Source of the DNA: Teredinibacter sp. KSP-S5-2
Lineage (GTDB): Bacteria; Pseudomonadota; Gammaproteobacteria; Pseudomonadales; Cellvibrionaceae
Direction of reading: 5' to 3'
NCBI RefSeq assembly: GCF_032773895.1
Contig: NZ_CP120416.1
Coordinates: 4,493,001 to 4,557,000 of the forward strand
DNA length: 64,000 nt
Position numbers and translations under genes: made by a program. Positions 43,825-55,940 of this stretch are shown here, piece after piece; positions within the stretch are counted from its first letter, which is position 1; the number at the start of each line of letters is the position of its first letter. The notes under the pieces were generated by a model. It did no database searches. It saw only the letters and a list, made by a program, of their open reading frames with translations, and was not told the DNA's origin.

Positions 43825-45255
43825 TTATTCGAGTGGTTTGCTGGGGAGTGTAACAATAAACTGGCTACCTTCTCCATACACGCTTTCCACGTGGATAGTA
43901 CCTCTCAATAGCCGTACCAGTTCTTCCACCAGTGCCAAACCTAACCCTGTACCAAGTATGCCTTTGTTTTTTTCATCTTTTATTCTTTGGTAGGATTGGA
44001 ACAAACCACTCAATTGATCTTCTGCAATACCTATACCCGTATCTTCAATTCGAAATTCAATAGAGCGTTTTTCAATTATTGGCTCAACAATACACGTCAC
44101 ATTACCTTCTTGGGTATATTTTACTCCGTTGGAGATAAGGTTAAGCAATATCTGTCTAAGCTTGCGTTTGTCGGTGACAATATCCAAATTCCCCGGGCAT
44201 ATAAACTCGTAGATAAGCCCCTTGTTGGCCGCAAGGGTACGCATTTGCTCATCGATTTCAGATAGCAGTTCCTGTAAGTCAAATTGCTCTAACTCCACAG
44301 TCATTTTTCCGGCTTCTATTTTCGATATGTCCAGGGTATCGGAAATCTGGTCATTTAATTGCAGCCCGGAGTTTTTGATGGTTTTCAGCAACCGTAGATC
44401 TTTTTCTGATAAATTTTTGCTCGCTCGCCACAAAAGCACATCGGCAAATCCAACAATCGCATTTAAAGGCGTTCTGAGTTCATGCATCATTTTTGCGTAA
44501 AAATCTCTACGCGATCTTTCCCTTGCCAGACGCGCTTCCTCTTGCGCCCTCTTTTGTTCTGAAATATTGATAGCGTAGCCAAGAATAGTTATTTCGTCTT
44601 GAATAACAACCGGTTGAAAATACCAGGAAAACCAACGGCCCAATACATTGACTTCAACCGATGATATTGTTTTCTTTTGCTCAACACATTGACGGCAGAT
44701 TTGTTGAAAATCCACAGGAAGAATTCGGGCTTGCCCTTCATCTGAAAATCCAAAACTGACCAGGTGTTCCTGCATTGCTTCGTTACTAAATATTAAATAT
44801 CCTTCCCGATCAAATTCCGCGATGGGGTTGGGGCTATTGTTAATATAGGCGGCAAACTTATCGAGTTCGGCTCGGTTATAATCCAGATCCCGATTATCAA
44901 TAAAAGTCAGGATGTATTTTATCGTCGGATCTTCAGGAAAATGAATAATACGATAATCCACACCGATGTATTCACCATTCATTTTGTTCCAAACCGCCGA
45001 TATCACATCCGTGTTGCTATAGTTACCCGCACCGTTGAAAGGGCAATCTTCTTCAGAATGCTGGAGATTTCGAATATTTACACAAAGTACATGGTGGAGA
45101 CTTTTTTCTAGCAGGTCATTTTTTCCTGCCTGCAATAGATTCAAACCGGTTTCCGATACGTCAACAATTTTATGTTGATGATCAACTGCAATAATTCCGT
45201 CCGGCCAAATTTTTGCCCACTCTTTTAAGGAACTGCCTAGATCTTTAGTACTCAC
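43825..45255 (-). CDS. PAS-domain sensor histidine kinase, soluble
   Basis: A 476-residue kinase without membrane helices. Two PAS-like domains (about 15-125 and 130-240) precede the dimerisation helix with the phospho-accepting His in MMHELRTPLNAIVGF (about 265) and an HATPase domain (NLISNGVKYT, DTGIGIAEDQL, GTGLGLALVEEL). There is no receiver domain and no adjacent response regulator, so it is an orphan. The gene lies 5 bases after the HD-GYP gene, suggesting a joint role in c-di-GMP-linked signalling. Confidence 0.9.
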   Translation of the reverse strand: MSTKDLGSSLKEWAKIWPDGIIAVDHQHKIVDVSETGLNLLQAGKNDLLEKSLHHVLCVNIRNLQHSEEDCPFNGAGNYSNTDVISAVWNKMNGEYIGVDYRIIHFPEDPTIKYILTFIDNRDLDYNRAELDKFAAYINNSPNPIAEFDREGYLIFSNEAMQEHLVSFGFSDEGQARILPVDFQQICRQCVEQKKTISSVEVNVLGRWFSWYFQPVVIQDEITILGYAINISEQKRAQEEARLARERSRRDFYAKMMHELRTPLNAIVGFADVLLWRASKNLSEKDLRLLKTIKNSGLQLNDQISDTLDISKIEAGKMTVELEQFDLQELLSEIDEQMRTLAANKGLIYEFICPGNLDIVTDKRKLRQILLNLISNGVKYTQEGNVTCIVEPIIEKRSIEFRIEDTGIGIAEDQLSGLFQSYQRIKDEKNKGILGTGLGLALVEELVRLLRGTIHVESVYGEGSQFIVTLPSKPLE

Positions 45256-45260
45256 CTAAT

Positions 45261-46508
45261 CTACACCAAGTCATATTCTGAATGGAACTTTCTTTCTGGA
45301 TCGTCTATAGCACTGTTCGGATCTAAAATGGATTCTATGGTTCTTTTAGTATCCTCATCGGTTTGTTGACTCAAATTTATTTTTAGGGGTTTTTGCAAAA
45401 CGCGTTTTTTATTGTCGTAATAGATAATAATCGTAGGAAGCAACTGTGATTTACTGTTTACTTCATACACCACGCCGCTTTCTCCGGTATTTAATTTTAC
45501 TGCCGTCGTCACCGGATAGATACCAAGCATCGAAATCATGGCGGCAACAGCATCAACGTCAAAAATACCTTTTTCAGCCTGAATATACAGTTCTCTTAGC
45601 GCATTATTTGGCAACATACCTGGCCTGTCTTGCAGCTGATGAACACATTCATCATAGTGATCAGCAACAGCGAGATACATCGTTAAGGGGTGTAGTTGAT
45701 CCGCAGTTAGGCCTTTTGGGTAACCGCTTCCATCAAGGCGTTCATGGTGCTCACGAATAATTCTTGCACATGTTTCCGATATACTTTTTTCCGAAACAAT
45801 ATTTAGACCAATCTGAGGGTGTGCAGCTAATAATTTTTTTTCTGTTTGCGTATAGGTTTGACGTTTACCCATTAGGTTGATGGGTAAACGTGCCCAACCA
45901 GCATCGTGGAGCAGGGCGGCCAACCCTAATATTTCTGTCTGTTCCTTATCCAGCTTTCTTTCCATTGCAATATTCAAAACCAGGCAAAATGTACTAAAGC
46001 AATGATCGGCAATTTTTTCAGCTGTGCGTGTTAGATGGACCAAACTCATAAGAGCTTGGTTGTTACGGCTTAAACTCTCAATTGTTACGTCAACTAACGG
46101 GGTAATATCATCGAGCGGAACGGGGGTGTTGTTACTAATCTGGTTATGTATATCAGTAATGACATGCCTGACCTTGTTACGAATACTTAATGCAACTTTA
46201 AGTTCCTGATTCATCGAAGAAGGCGAAGATAAATCTTGATCTTCTTCTGGCTTGTCTAGTGTTTTCTTATTCTCCTCTGGTTGGGAAGTTGAATCGGGAT
46301 TATCGCTCGGTTTATTCCCTTTTTTAATATCAATTAGCAGATACTTAACACCGGCTTCACGTAACTTCTGAATATCTTTTTCTGACTTTATTAAACGGTT
46401 ATGACGCACGAATGGGCTATCGATCCACGGTATATCCATGTCTGTGATGTACATGCCTATAGCCAGCTGCTCTATCGCAATCTTGATTACGGATTGGTTA
46501 GATTTCAT
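45261..46508 (-). CDS. HD-GYP cyclic di-GMP phosphodiesterase with DUF3391 domain
   Basis: About 415 residues. An N-terminal DUF3391-like domain (KIAIEQLAIGMYITDMDIPW) is followed by an acidic Ser/Pro/Glu-rich linker and then an HD-GYP domain: HDAGWARLPINLM (HD pair) and EHHERLDGSGYPKGL, where the GYP motif and metal ligands are intact. It should hydrolyse c-di-GMP to pGpG or GMP. The ATG at 46508 precedes the DUF3391 core; upstream in-frame codons (to 46580) look unrelated. First gene of the HD-GYP/kinase/tlyA unit. Confidence 0.9.
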   Translation of the reverse strand: MKSNQSVIKIAIEQLAIGMYITDMDIPWIDSPFVRHNRLIKSEKDIQKLREAGVKYLLIDIKKGNKPSDNPDSTSQPEENKKTLDKPEEDQDLSSPSSMNQELKVALSIRNKVRHVITDIHNQISNNTPVPLDDITPLVDVTIESLSRNNQALMSLVHLTRTAEKIADHCFSTFCLVLNIAMERKLDKEQTEILGLAALLHDAGWARLPINLMGKRQTYTQTEKKLLAAHPQIGLNIVSEKSISETCARIIREHHERLDGSGYPKGLTADQLHPLTMYLAVADHYDECVHQLQDRPGMLPNNALRELYIQAEKGIFDVDAVAAMISMLGIYPVTTAVKLNTGESGVVYEVNSKSQLLPTIIIYYDNKKRVLQKPLKINLSQQTDEDTKRTIESILDPNSAIDDPERKFHSEYDLV

Positions 46509-46706
46509 TCTCGTCTCATACAAACAATTATCACTGCCACATAGAGATGCTGTGGTGACCTCATTCAGTATAGACCCCAAAAAGTCACGCTCTGGCGTCA
46601 GATAATGAAAGTTTGATCTAAAGAAACAGAATTTTTGCTAAGGAGAGGCAAACGTAGATGAGAGTTCGTACTTAGGTATTCCAAGAAGCAACACAGAAAA
46701 ACCTAA

Positions 46707-46736
46707 AGGCTTTTCCATGTTGCCAAACGGAAGCCT
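46707..46736 (-). terminator. Terminator of glmU
   Basis: Minus-strand hairpin AGGCTTCC/GGaaAAGCCT with a two-base bulge and 12-base loop, overlapping the glmU stop and followed by TTAGGTTTTTC. It separates glmU from the signalling operon. Confidence 0.55.
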
Positions 46737-48093
46737 ATTTTTTTCTTGGGCGATCCCAGTTGTCATGGTTTTCTTGTCGAGCTCGGTTTATTGCCAACTG
46801 GCCTTGCTCAACGCCTTTAGTGATGACGGAGCCTGCACCAATCGTCGCACCTGTCGCAATCGTTATGGGCGCAACCAATGCAGAGTTGGAACCGATAAAC
46901 ACATCGTCACCGATATTTGTTTGGTGTTTTTCTGCGCCATCATAGTTACAGGTAATGCATCCCGCACCAAAGTTAACACCTTCGCCAACTTTACTGTCAC
47001 CAATGTAGGACAAATGGTTAGCTTTGGTATTTTTACCAATAGTTGAGTTTTTGGTTTCAACGAAGTTGCCCACGTTGACGTTCTCAAGCAGTTCTGTCCC
47101 AGGCCTTAGCCGCGCAAATGGTCCAACAACACAACCATCTGATACTTTCGAGCCCTCGATAATACTGTTAGCTTTAATAATGGTATTAGAAGCAATAACA
47201 GAATCCCGGATCACACAATTTGGGCCTATGGTAACGTTATTGCCAAGTATCACGACACCTTCAAAAACACAGTTGATGTCGATTAAACAGTCGTGGCCCG
47301 TAGTTAGCGAACCGCGTAAATCAAAACGCCTTGGGTCGATAATGGAAACACCATCCGCCATCATTTTTTCGGCGATACGAGCCTGGTAAATACGTTCAAG
47401 TTCAGCCTGCTGCTTACGATTGTTGACCCCCATCACCTCTGCTTCATGGTGAGGGTGGGCGGCACGTACTTCTATCCCGTCAGCAACCGCCATTTCAATA
47501 ATGTCGGTCAGGTAGTATTCGCCCTGAGCATTGTTATTCGATAACTGAGGCAACCATTTGATTAGGTGCTTGCCTTTAAGCGCCATGACCCCGGTGTTGA
47601 TTTCGTTAATCTCAAGTTGCTCTTTGGAAGCATCTTTCTGCTCCACAATGGCTTCGATCGACCCAATGCGGTTACGAACAATTCGCCCATAACCCAATGG
47701 GTTCGCCAGAGTCACAGTCAACAGCCCCATTGAGGTTTCAGATACCACGCTCAACAACTGACGAAGTGTATCGGATTCAATCAGGGGAACATCACCATAT
47801 AGAATCAGTACAGCGGCTTCTTCGCGGATAAACGGTAGAGCTTGCTGAACGGCATGCCCCGTACCCAACTGCTCTATCTGTTCCACGAAATTGAGACCCT
47901 GGCCATCCAGCTCTTCATAGACCTGCTCAGCACCGAAGCCGACTACAACGTTGATATTATCTGCGTTGATTTCCCTTGATCGATCGATCACGTGAGACAC
48001 AAAAGGTTTGCCCGCAATAGGGTGCAATACCTTGGGTTTATTGGAACGCATGCGCGTGCCTTTACCGGCAGCAAGAATAACGATATCGAGCAC
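46735..48093 (-). CDS. glmU: Bifunctional GlmU (UDP-GlcNAc synthesis)
   Basis: A 452-residue enzyme. The N-terminal uridyltransferase has ILAAGKGTRMRSNKPKVLHP and YGDVPLI, and the C-terminal half is a left-handed beta-helix acetyltransferase (NVNVGNFVETKNSTIGKNTK, NHLSYIGDSKVGEGVNFGAG). It acetylates glucosamine-1-phosphate and then makes UDP-GlcNAc for peptidoglycan and LPS. Its position just downstream of atpC is the conserved gammaproteobacterial order. Confidence 0.96.
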   Translation of the reverse strand: MLDIVILAAGKGTRMRSNKPKVLHPIAGKPFVSHVIDRSREINADNINVVVGFGAEQVYEELDGQGLNFVEQIEQLGTGHAVQQALPFIREEAAVLILYGDVPLIESDTLRQLLSVVSETSMGLLTVTLANPLGYGRIVRNRIGSIEAIVEQKDASKEQLEINEINTGVMALKGKHLIKWLPQLSNNNAQGEYYLTDIIEMAVADGIEVRAAHPHHEAEVMGVNNRKQQAELERIYQARIAEKMMADGVSIIDPRRFDLRGSLTTGHDCLIDINCVFEGVVILGNNVTIGPNCVIRDSVIASNTIIKANSIIEGSKVSDGCVVGPFARLRPGTELLENVNVGNFVETKNSTIGKNTKANHLSYIGDSKVGEGVNFGAGCITCNYDGAEKHQTNIGDDVFIGSNSALVAPITIATGATIGAGSVITKGVEQGQLAINRARQENHDNWDRPRKK

Positions 48094-48145
48094 TTAGTAT
48101 TTCTCCTTAAAAGTGTCCAACAAATTTTTAGTCTATCTAAAATGC

Positions 48146-48171
48146 AAAAAGGCGGCATAAGCCACCTTTTT
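48146..48171 (-). terminator. Terminator of the atp operon
   Basis: On the minus strand GGTGGC-TTAT-GCCGCC forms a fully paired stem (one G-U), extended by A-T pairs and followed by TTTTT. On the plus strand the same site has a C-A mismatch, so it mainly serves atpC. Confidence 0.8.
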
Positions 48172-48241
48172 GTTATTGTTCTATTTACAGATTACCCACG
48201 GAATCAACGAAGTGTTCATGTTTATCCCGCCTTATCATCTG

Positions 48242-48670
48242 TTAGCGAACCTTTCTACGAATCGCTTGCAGGGTTCTCAACTGAGCCGCCGCTTCTGCTA
48301 ACTGAGCTGCCGCTTTTGAGTAGTCGATGTTATCACCCTGATTTGCTAATGCTTGTTCGGCTCTGGCTTTTGCTTCCTTAGCTTTCGCTTCATCCATATC
48401 ATCTGCACGAAGAGCGGTATCTGCAAGAACAGTAACAACGTGCGGCTGCACCTCTAGAAACCCACCAGAGATGTAGTAGATTTCTTCCTCACCGTTTTGC
48501 TTTTTTATACGAACCGGCCCAGGTTGGAGTCCGGTTAACAAAGGCGCATGGCCATAGGTAATACCCAACTCACCTTCAGAACCCGTAGCAACAAGTATCT
48601 CGACCAGGCCGGAGTAGATCTCTTCTTCGGCACTTACGATGTCACAATGGACTGTTAAAGCCATATTCAA
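48242..48670 (-). CDS. atpC: ATP synthase F1 subunit epsilon
   Basis: A 142-residue subunit. The beta-sandwich ([36 protein letters not shown]) and the C-terminal helical pair ([19 protein letters not shown]) are normal. It links the rotor to catalytic regulation. Last gene of the atp operon, upstream of the terminator and glmU. Confidence 0.95.
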   Translation of the reverse strand: MNMALTVHCDIVSAEEEIYSGLVEILVATGSEGELGITYGHAPLLTGLQPGPVRIKKQNGEEEIYYISGGFLEVQPHVVTVLADTALRADDMDEAKAKEAKARAEQALANQGDNIDYSKAAAQLAEAAAQLRTLQAIRRKVR

Positions 48671-48724
48671 TACCTTTTAGTCTAAAGAGCCGGAAACCGG
48701 CTCATTCTCCGCTACTTTGACCAA

Positions 48725-50155
<1,431 letters not shown>

Positions 50156-50200
50156 TCAATATGTAAAAATTAATATTCTTTCTGGCGTTGTTGCGTCTGA

Positions 50201-51064
50201 TTAAACAGCCGCAGCACCACCCACAATTTCCGATAGCTCTTGTGTAATCGCGGCTTGGCGGGCTTTGTTGTATGCCAGCTGCAATTCACCAATGAGTTCG
50301 CCGGCATTTTCTGTTGCGTTCTTCATTGCAATCATTCGTGCAGCTTGTTCACAAGCACCGTTTTCCAGAACCGCCTGATGTATTTGAGATTCGATATAAC
50401 GAACCATCAAACCATCCAACAAGGAGTTTGGGTTAGGCTCATAGATGTAATCCCATGAGTGCTTATGCAGCATCTGGTCATCATCAGCCTTTAGCGGTAG
50501 TAACTGACGAACAGTTGGTTTCTGGGTCATGGTGTTAACAAATTCATTTCCCACCAAGAAAACCTTATCCAACCGACCTTCGACAAAACTATCCAACATG
50601 ACTTTTACGCTACCAATCAAGTCGGATATGGAAGGTTGTTCTCCCATGTCACGAACGCTGGCGACGATGTTCCCGCCCACACTACTGAAAAATGAAGCAC
50701 CCTTGGCACCGACCATGCACAAATCGACATCAACGCCTTTATCTGCCCACTCTTTAGAGTGTTGGATTACTGTTTTAAAGAGGTTGATATTTAAACCGCC
50801 ACACAATCCACGATCTGTGGATACCACAATGTAACCGACTCGTTTTACATTGCGTTCATTTAGGTAGACGTGTTTGTATTCCGGATTACCAGCCGCCAAG
50901 TGGCCAACAACAGCACGTATACGCTTAGCATAAGGCTTGCCCGTTTCCATACGGTCCTGAGCTTTACGCATTTTACTCGCCGCAACCATTTCCATTGCGC
51001 TGGTAATTTTTTGCGTATTTTTGATGCTACCGATTTTGGTACGTATCTCTTTTCCGCTAGCCAT
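50201..51064 (-). CDS. atpG: ATP synthase F1 subunit gamma
   Basis: A 287-residue rotor subunit. The N-terminal coiled-coil start ([33 protein letters not shown]) and the C-terminal helix ([20 protein letters not shown]) are conserved. [11 protein letters not shown] is the family signature in the middle. Standard length; between atpA and atpD. Confidence 0.97.
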   Translation of the reverse strand: MASGKEIRTKIGSIKNTQKITSAMEMVAASKMRKAQDRMETGKPYAKRIRAVVGHLAAGNPEYKHVYLNERNVKRVGYIVVSTDRGLCGGLNINLFKTVIQHSKEWADKGVDVDLCMVGAKGASFFSSVGGNIVASVRDMGEQPSISDLIGSVKVMLDSFVEGRLDKVFLVGNEFVNTMTQKPTVRQLLPLKADDDQMLHKHSWDYIYEPNPNSLLDGLMVRYIESQIHQAVLENGACEQAARMIAMKNATENAGELIGELQLAYNKARQAAITQELSEIVGGAAAV

Positions 51065-51133
51065 AACTTTTTTCTAAATTAAAAATGACTTTCCGCGTTT
51101 TTGTTAAACAAAAACGCGGGCGCTTACAAACTC

Positions 51134-52678
51134 TTACCAAGTTTGAGTGGCTTTAAACTGATCCAAGCCTTCTTTAATACCAGCTTCGATGTCGTCGTTA
51201 TAGTTACCAGTGCTGTTAATTTCCGCCATCAACTCTGCTTTTGAAGTGTTCATGTAAGAAAGTAGGGCACTTTCAAAGTCGCCGATTTTTGCAACTTCAA
51301 CATCTTTCAGGTAACCCTTGTCAGCGGCATAAACAACAACCGCCATCTCTGCAACGCTTAGAGGGCTGTATTGTTTTTGTTTCATCAATTCAGTAACACG
51401 CTCACCGTGATCCAACTGGGCTTTGGTCGCATCATCCAGATCAGAAGCGAACTGAGAGAACGCCGCCAATTCACGGTACTGAGCCAATGCGGTACGAATA
51501 CCACCAGAAAGCTTCTTGATGATCTTGGTCTGAGCAGCACCACCAACACGGGATACCGAAATACCGGCGTTCATCGCAGGACGAATACCCGCGTTGAACA
51601 GGTCAGTTTCAAGGAAGATCTGACCGTCAGTGATCGAAATTACGTTGGTAGGTACGAACGCAGATACGTCACCAGCTTGCGTTTCAATGATAGGCAATGC
51701 AGTCAAAGAACCGGTTTGACCTTTCACTTTACCGTTAGTGAAGTTCTCAACATAAGTTTCACTTACACGGGAAGCACGCTCTAGCAGACGCGAGTGCAAG
51801 TAGAAAACATCACCAGGATACGCTTCACGACCTGGTGGACGACGAAGTAGAAGAGATATTTGACGGTAAGCCCAAGCTTGCTTGGTCAAGTCATCATAAA
51901 TAATTAGCGCGTCTTCACCACGGTCACGGAAGTATTCGCCCATGGTACAGCCCGCAAATGGAGCAAGGAATTGCATAGAAGCTGGGTCAGAAGCGGTAGC
52001 AGCAACAACAATGGTGTGTTCCATCGCGCCATGCTCTTCAAGCTTACGTACAACAGAAGCAACAGAAGATGCCTTCTGGCCTACTGCAACGTAAACACAC
52101 TTAATGCCTGTGCCTTTTTGGTTGATGATGGCATCAACTGCAACAGCTGTTTTACCAGTCTGGCGGTCACCAATAATCAACTCACGCTGACCACGACCGA
52201 TTGGTACCATGGTATCAACCGCTTTCAAACCAATTTGCACTGGTTGGTCAACCGATTTACGCGCAATTACGCCCGGCGCAATTTTCTCAATTGCATCGGT
52301 TTCTTTTGTTCCAATAGGGCCAGCACCATCGATTGGGTTACCCAACCCATCGACTACACGACCAAGCAGTTCAGTACCAACTGGTACTTCCAGGATGCGG
52401 CCAGTACATTTACAGGTCTGACCTTCCGCTACTGTTTGGTAGTCGCCCAAGATAATGGCACCAACAGAATCGCGCTCAAGGTTAAGCGCCATACCAAAGA
52501 TACCACCTTCAAATTCAATCATCTCACCGTACATTACGTCGGCAAGACCATGGATGCGAATAACACCGTCGGTAACAGAAACGACTGTGCCTTCATTTTG
52601 GGCTTCAGTCGATACCGAAAGGCTTTCGATTCGCTGCTTAATAACTTCACTAATTTCAGAAGGATTCAGCTGTTGCAT
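51134..52678 (-). CDS. atpA: ATP synthase F1 subunit alpha
   Basis: A 514-residue non-catalytic nucleotide-binding subunit. It has the P-loop [14 protein letters not shown] (about 170), the arginine finger segment [11 protein letters not shown], and the N-terminal [15 protein letters not shown]. Normal length. The gap to atpH upstream (146 bases) is longer than in most operons and holds no ORF of note. Confidence 0.97.
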   Translation of the reverse strand: MQQLNPSEISEVIKQRIESLSVSTEAQNEGTVVSVTDGVIRIHGLADVMYGEMIEFEGGIFGMALNLERDSVGAIILGDYQTVAEGQTCKCTGRILEVPVGTELLGRVVDGLGNPIDGAGPIGTKETDAIEKIAPGVIARKSVDQPVQIGLKAVDTMVPIGRGQRELIIGDRQTGKTAVAVDAIINQKGTGIKCVYVAVGQKASSVASVVRKLEEHGAMEHTIVVAATASDPASMQFLAPFAGCTMGEYFRDRGEDALIIYDDLTKQAWAYRQISLLLRRPPGREAYPGDVFYLHSRLLERASRVSETYVENFTNGKVKGQTGSLTALPIIETQAGDVSAFVPTNVISITDGQIFLETDLFNAGIRPAMNAGISVSRVGGAAQTKIIKKLSGGIRTALAQYRELAAFSQFASDLDDATKAQLDHGERVTELMKQKQYSPLSVAEMAVVVYAADKGYLKDVEVAKIGDFESALLSYMNTSKAELMAEINSTGNYNDDIEAGIKEGLDQFKATQTW

Positions 52679-52824
52679 ACTGTAATTCCTTAGCTTTTAA
52701 TCGAGTTCTGTACAAATGCGCGTGCTATACGATGTACGGCAAACACTGAAAGCATCGAGCGTGCATTAAAATTAAGCTTCTTTACTCAGAGACTTAAACG
52801 CACCTGCACGAGCTCAAAAATTTT

Positions 52825-53361
52825 TTAGGCGTTCATCGCTTCAGCAAGTTTTGCCAAACGACCCCGCACCGAGCCATCGAGAACGGTATCCCCAGCGCGA
52901 ATTAATGCGCCACCAATCAAGTCTTTGTCGACTTTAGTGATAAGAGACACGTCCCGGTCCAGTTTTTCTTTCAACGTATCCGCCAGCTTCTGCTCTAAAG
53001 AACTTGATATTGCATAGGCTGTGTAGACTTCTACATCGACAGTTTTTTCCTGTTCCGCTTTATAAAGCGCATATAGCTCTGTTATTTGTGGCAAAAGAAG
53101 TAAACGATCATTTTCTGCTAGCAGATGAATAAAGTTTGCTTGTTTGTCACTAATATCTTCGCCACAAATCTCAACAAACTTATCGCCCTTATCCACGGTC
53201 GTTAAATTTGGTGACTGAAGCATAGTTATAACTTGTTTATCTAGAGCTACAAGAGACGCCAGGGATAGGGCTTTGTGCCAACCATCCAGTTCCTTTGCAT
53301 TCCGGGCATATTCAAATGCAGCTTTAGCATAAGGTCGTGCAAGAGTAATCAGTTCTGCCAT
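52825..53361 (-). CDS. atpH: ATP synthase F1 subunit delta
   Basis: A 178-residue peripheral stalk subunit. The N-terminal helical bundle ([20 protein letters not shown]) and C-terminal [21 protein letters not shown] are characteristic. It lies 12 bases downstream of atpF. Confidence 0.96.
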   Translation of the reverse strand: MAELITLARPYAKAAFEYARNAKELDGWHKALSLASLVALDKQVITMLQSPNLTTVDKGDKFVEICGEDISDKQANFIHLLAENDRLLLLPQITELYALYKAEQEKTVDVEVYTAYAISSSLEQKLADTLKEKLDRDVSLITKVDKDLIGGALIRAGDTVLDGSVRGRLAKLAEAMNA

Positions 53362-53372
53362 TTGGCCCTCTC

Positions 53373-53843
53373 TTACAGTTCCGCTGCGAGTTTTTCTAGC
53401 ATGGCTTCATGGGCTTTAGCATCAACTGAAGCACCAAGAATTTTTTCTGCACCCGCCAAGGCAAGAACAGAGACTTTACCGCGCAACTCTTCACGAGCCT
53501 GGCTAACCTGTCTTTCAACTTCAGCTTGCGCTTGAGCTTTTATACGGTCAGCTTCCTGGTGAGCAGCTTCTTTTGCTTCATCGACAATCTGTGCCGCACG
53601 CTTATTCGCTTGTTCAACAATTGTTGCTGCTTGCACTTTTGCTTCATGAAGTTGTTCATTTGAACGTTTTTGAGCAAGCTTCAGGTCTTTGTCCGCACGG
53701 TTTGCAGCTTCAAGACCTGCAGCAATACGCTCTTCACGCTCTTGCATGATGCCAAGCAGGGCGGGCCATACATACTTCATGCAAAATGCGATGAACACCA
53801 AAAAGGTCAGGGACTGACCAATAAGTGTTAAATTAATATTCAC
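53373..53843 (-). CDS. atpF: ATP synthase Fo subunit b
   Basis: A 156-residue subunit: one N-terminal membrane helix ([20 protein letters not shown]) and a long charged helix rich in Ala, Glu and Lys ([19 protein letters not shown]) that dimerises as the stator stalk. Normal in length and layout. Confidence 0.96.
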   Translation of the reverse strand: MNINLTLIGQSLTFLVFIAFCMKYVWPALLGIMQEREERIAAGLEAANRADKDLKLAQKRSNEQLHEAKVQAATIVEQANKRAAQIVDEAKEAAHQEADRIKAQAQAEVERQVSQAREELRGKVSVLALAGAEKILGASVDAKAHEAMLEKLAAEL

Positions 53844-53889
53844 ACCAACACCTCACTAGGTATTTATTTCAATGAGTTTCGAGTGGTGT

Positions 53890-54129
53890 TTATAGACCTG
53901 GCGCTACCGCGAAGATCAAGTACATGCCAATACCAACACCGATCATTGGAACCGCGTCCAATAGACCAGCCATGATGAACATTTTGCCCTGTAACGCTGG
54001 TGCTTGTTCTGGTTGACGAGCAGAAGACTCAAGAAGCTTGCCACCCAAAGCTGCGAAACCTAGTGCAGTACCAAGTGCTGCGATACCGATAAGAAATGCT
54101 GCTGCACAATATACAATTGCCTGTTCCAT
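53890..54129 (-). CDS. atpE: ATP synthase Fo subunit c
   Basis: A 79-residue hairpin of two helices joined by the polar loop ARQPE (37-41). The ion-binding carboxylate is Asp58 in LLDAVPMIG, in the second helix. Aspartate there, and no extra Gln/Glu in helix one, point to proton rather than sodium coupling. Confidence 0.96.
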   Translation of the reverse strand: MEQAIVYCAAAFLIGIAALGTALGFAALGGKLLESSARQPEQAPALQGKMFIMAGLLDAVPMIGVGIGMYLIFAVAPGL

Positions 54130-54174
54130 TTTTTACTCCTGATGAAAGTAGAAACTATAAAAAACTAAAAAGGA

Positions 54175-55104
<930 letters not shown>

Positions 55105-55142
55105 TTACCTACTCTACCTATTAAATTCAACGTATACGTTTT

Positions 55143-55526
55143 TTATTCTTTGTTAGTTTCATCTAACTGCCGGCTTATTCTCATAGCAATAAACCATTGC
55201 AGGACAACCAAACAAATAAACCCCGCGAACAGCAATTTTGCGTCGAGAGGCTGAACATACTTCAGTACTGCTGCGAACCCTACCGCTGCTAAAGCAAGTT
55301 TGCCGGATTCGCCCAAGGAAAATGACCCGGCTACCCAACGAGCAGCTTTGGCTCCTGAGTAACGAAAGGCATAGTTAGTGAAATAGAGATTGGGCACGAG
55401 ATATATCAGAGCCCCCAAAAGAAAGGAGTACCCCTGAACAGGGTCAAACCAGTAAACCAGTGTCGACACTGGAACAGTCAGCCCTAGCTGAAAAATCAGA
55501 GTGGTGCTTATTGGTGCTTTAACCAT
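55143..55526 (-). CDS. atpI: ATP synthase accessory protein I
   Basis: A 127-residue protein with four membrane helices; LLGALIYLVPNLYFTNYAFRY is typical. It assists assembly of the c-ring and Mg uptake in some species. It heads the atp operon. No strong ribosome site precedes the ATG. Confidence 0.88.
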   Translation of the reverse strand: MVKAPISTTLIFQLGLTVPVSTLVYWFDPVQGYSFLLGALIYLVPNLYFTNYAFRYSGAKAARWVAGSFSLGESGKLALAAVGFAAVLKYVQPLDAKLLFAGFICLVVLQWFIAMRISRQLDETNKE

Positions 55527-55940
55527 AGCGCTTAACTAAACTTTGCTATTCTTTTGGGTAGCAAAAAGCCACCCAGTATTTGACTACACAAATACGTACA
55601 AAACACCACAACCCCCCTAAGGGCTGGCTAAGCTTTTTTTTATCACCTGTTCTATATCTATAGAGCAGAAGCGTAAAAACCTTCTAACTTCTCAGCAGAT
55701 ATCGTCAAAATTCGGCTTATTTTGTATTTTAGTGAGTGTTTTTTAACACCCCTGCCAAATTCTGTGCCAGTTGTTACTCACTTTTTTCACAACTTGCCTT
55801 GAGGTCGGTCATTTTACCGGCATTCAAGCGGCAGAGATTATAGGGAGTAAGGGATGGTAGTTCAAGCGCCCATTTTTGTATCAAATAAATGACCTATTCT
55901 GGAGCACTCATCTAATCCCTTATATCTGACTGACTATTTT
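55527..55940. other. Upstream region of the atp operon
   Basis: A 414-base stretch without a gene, separating atpI from the phytase gene on the same strand. On the minus strand a hairpin TGGGTGGC-TTTTT-GCTACCCA (55555-55575) lies in the atpI leader and may be structural or regulatory. The atp promoter should be here but no clear -35/-10 pair was found. Genes parA, parB and rsmG, often upstream of atpI, are absent. Confidence 0.5.

Noticed and set aside
51971-52693. 240-codon open frame opposite atpA
   Set aside because: It is antisense to a highly conserved gene; the translated product is low-complexity and has no start context.
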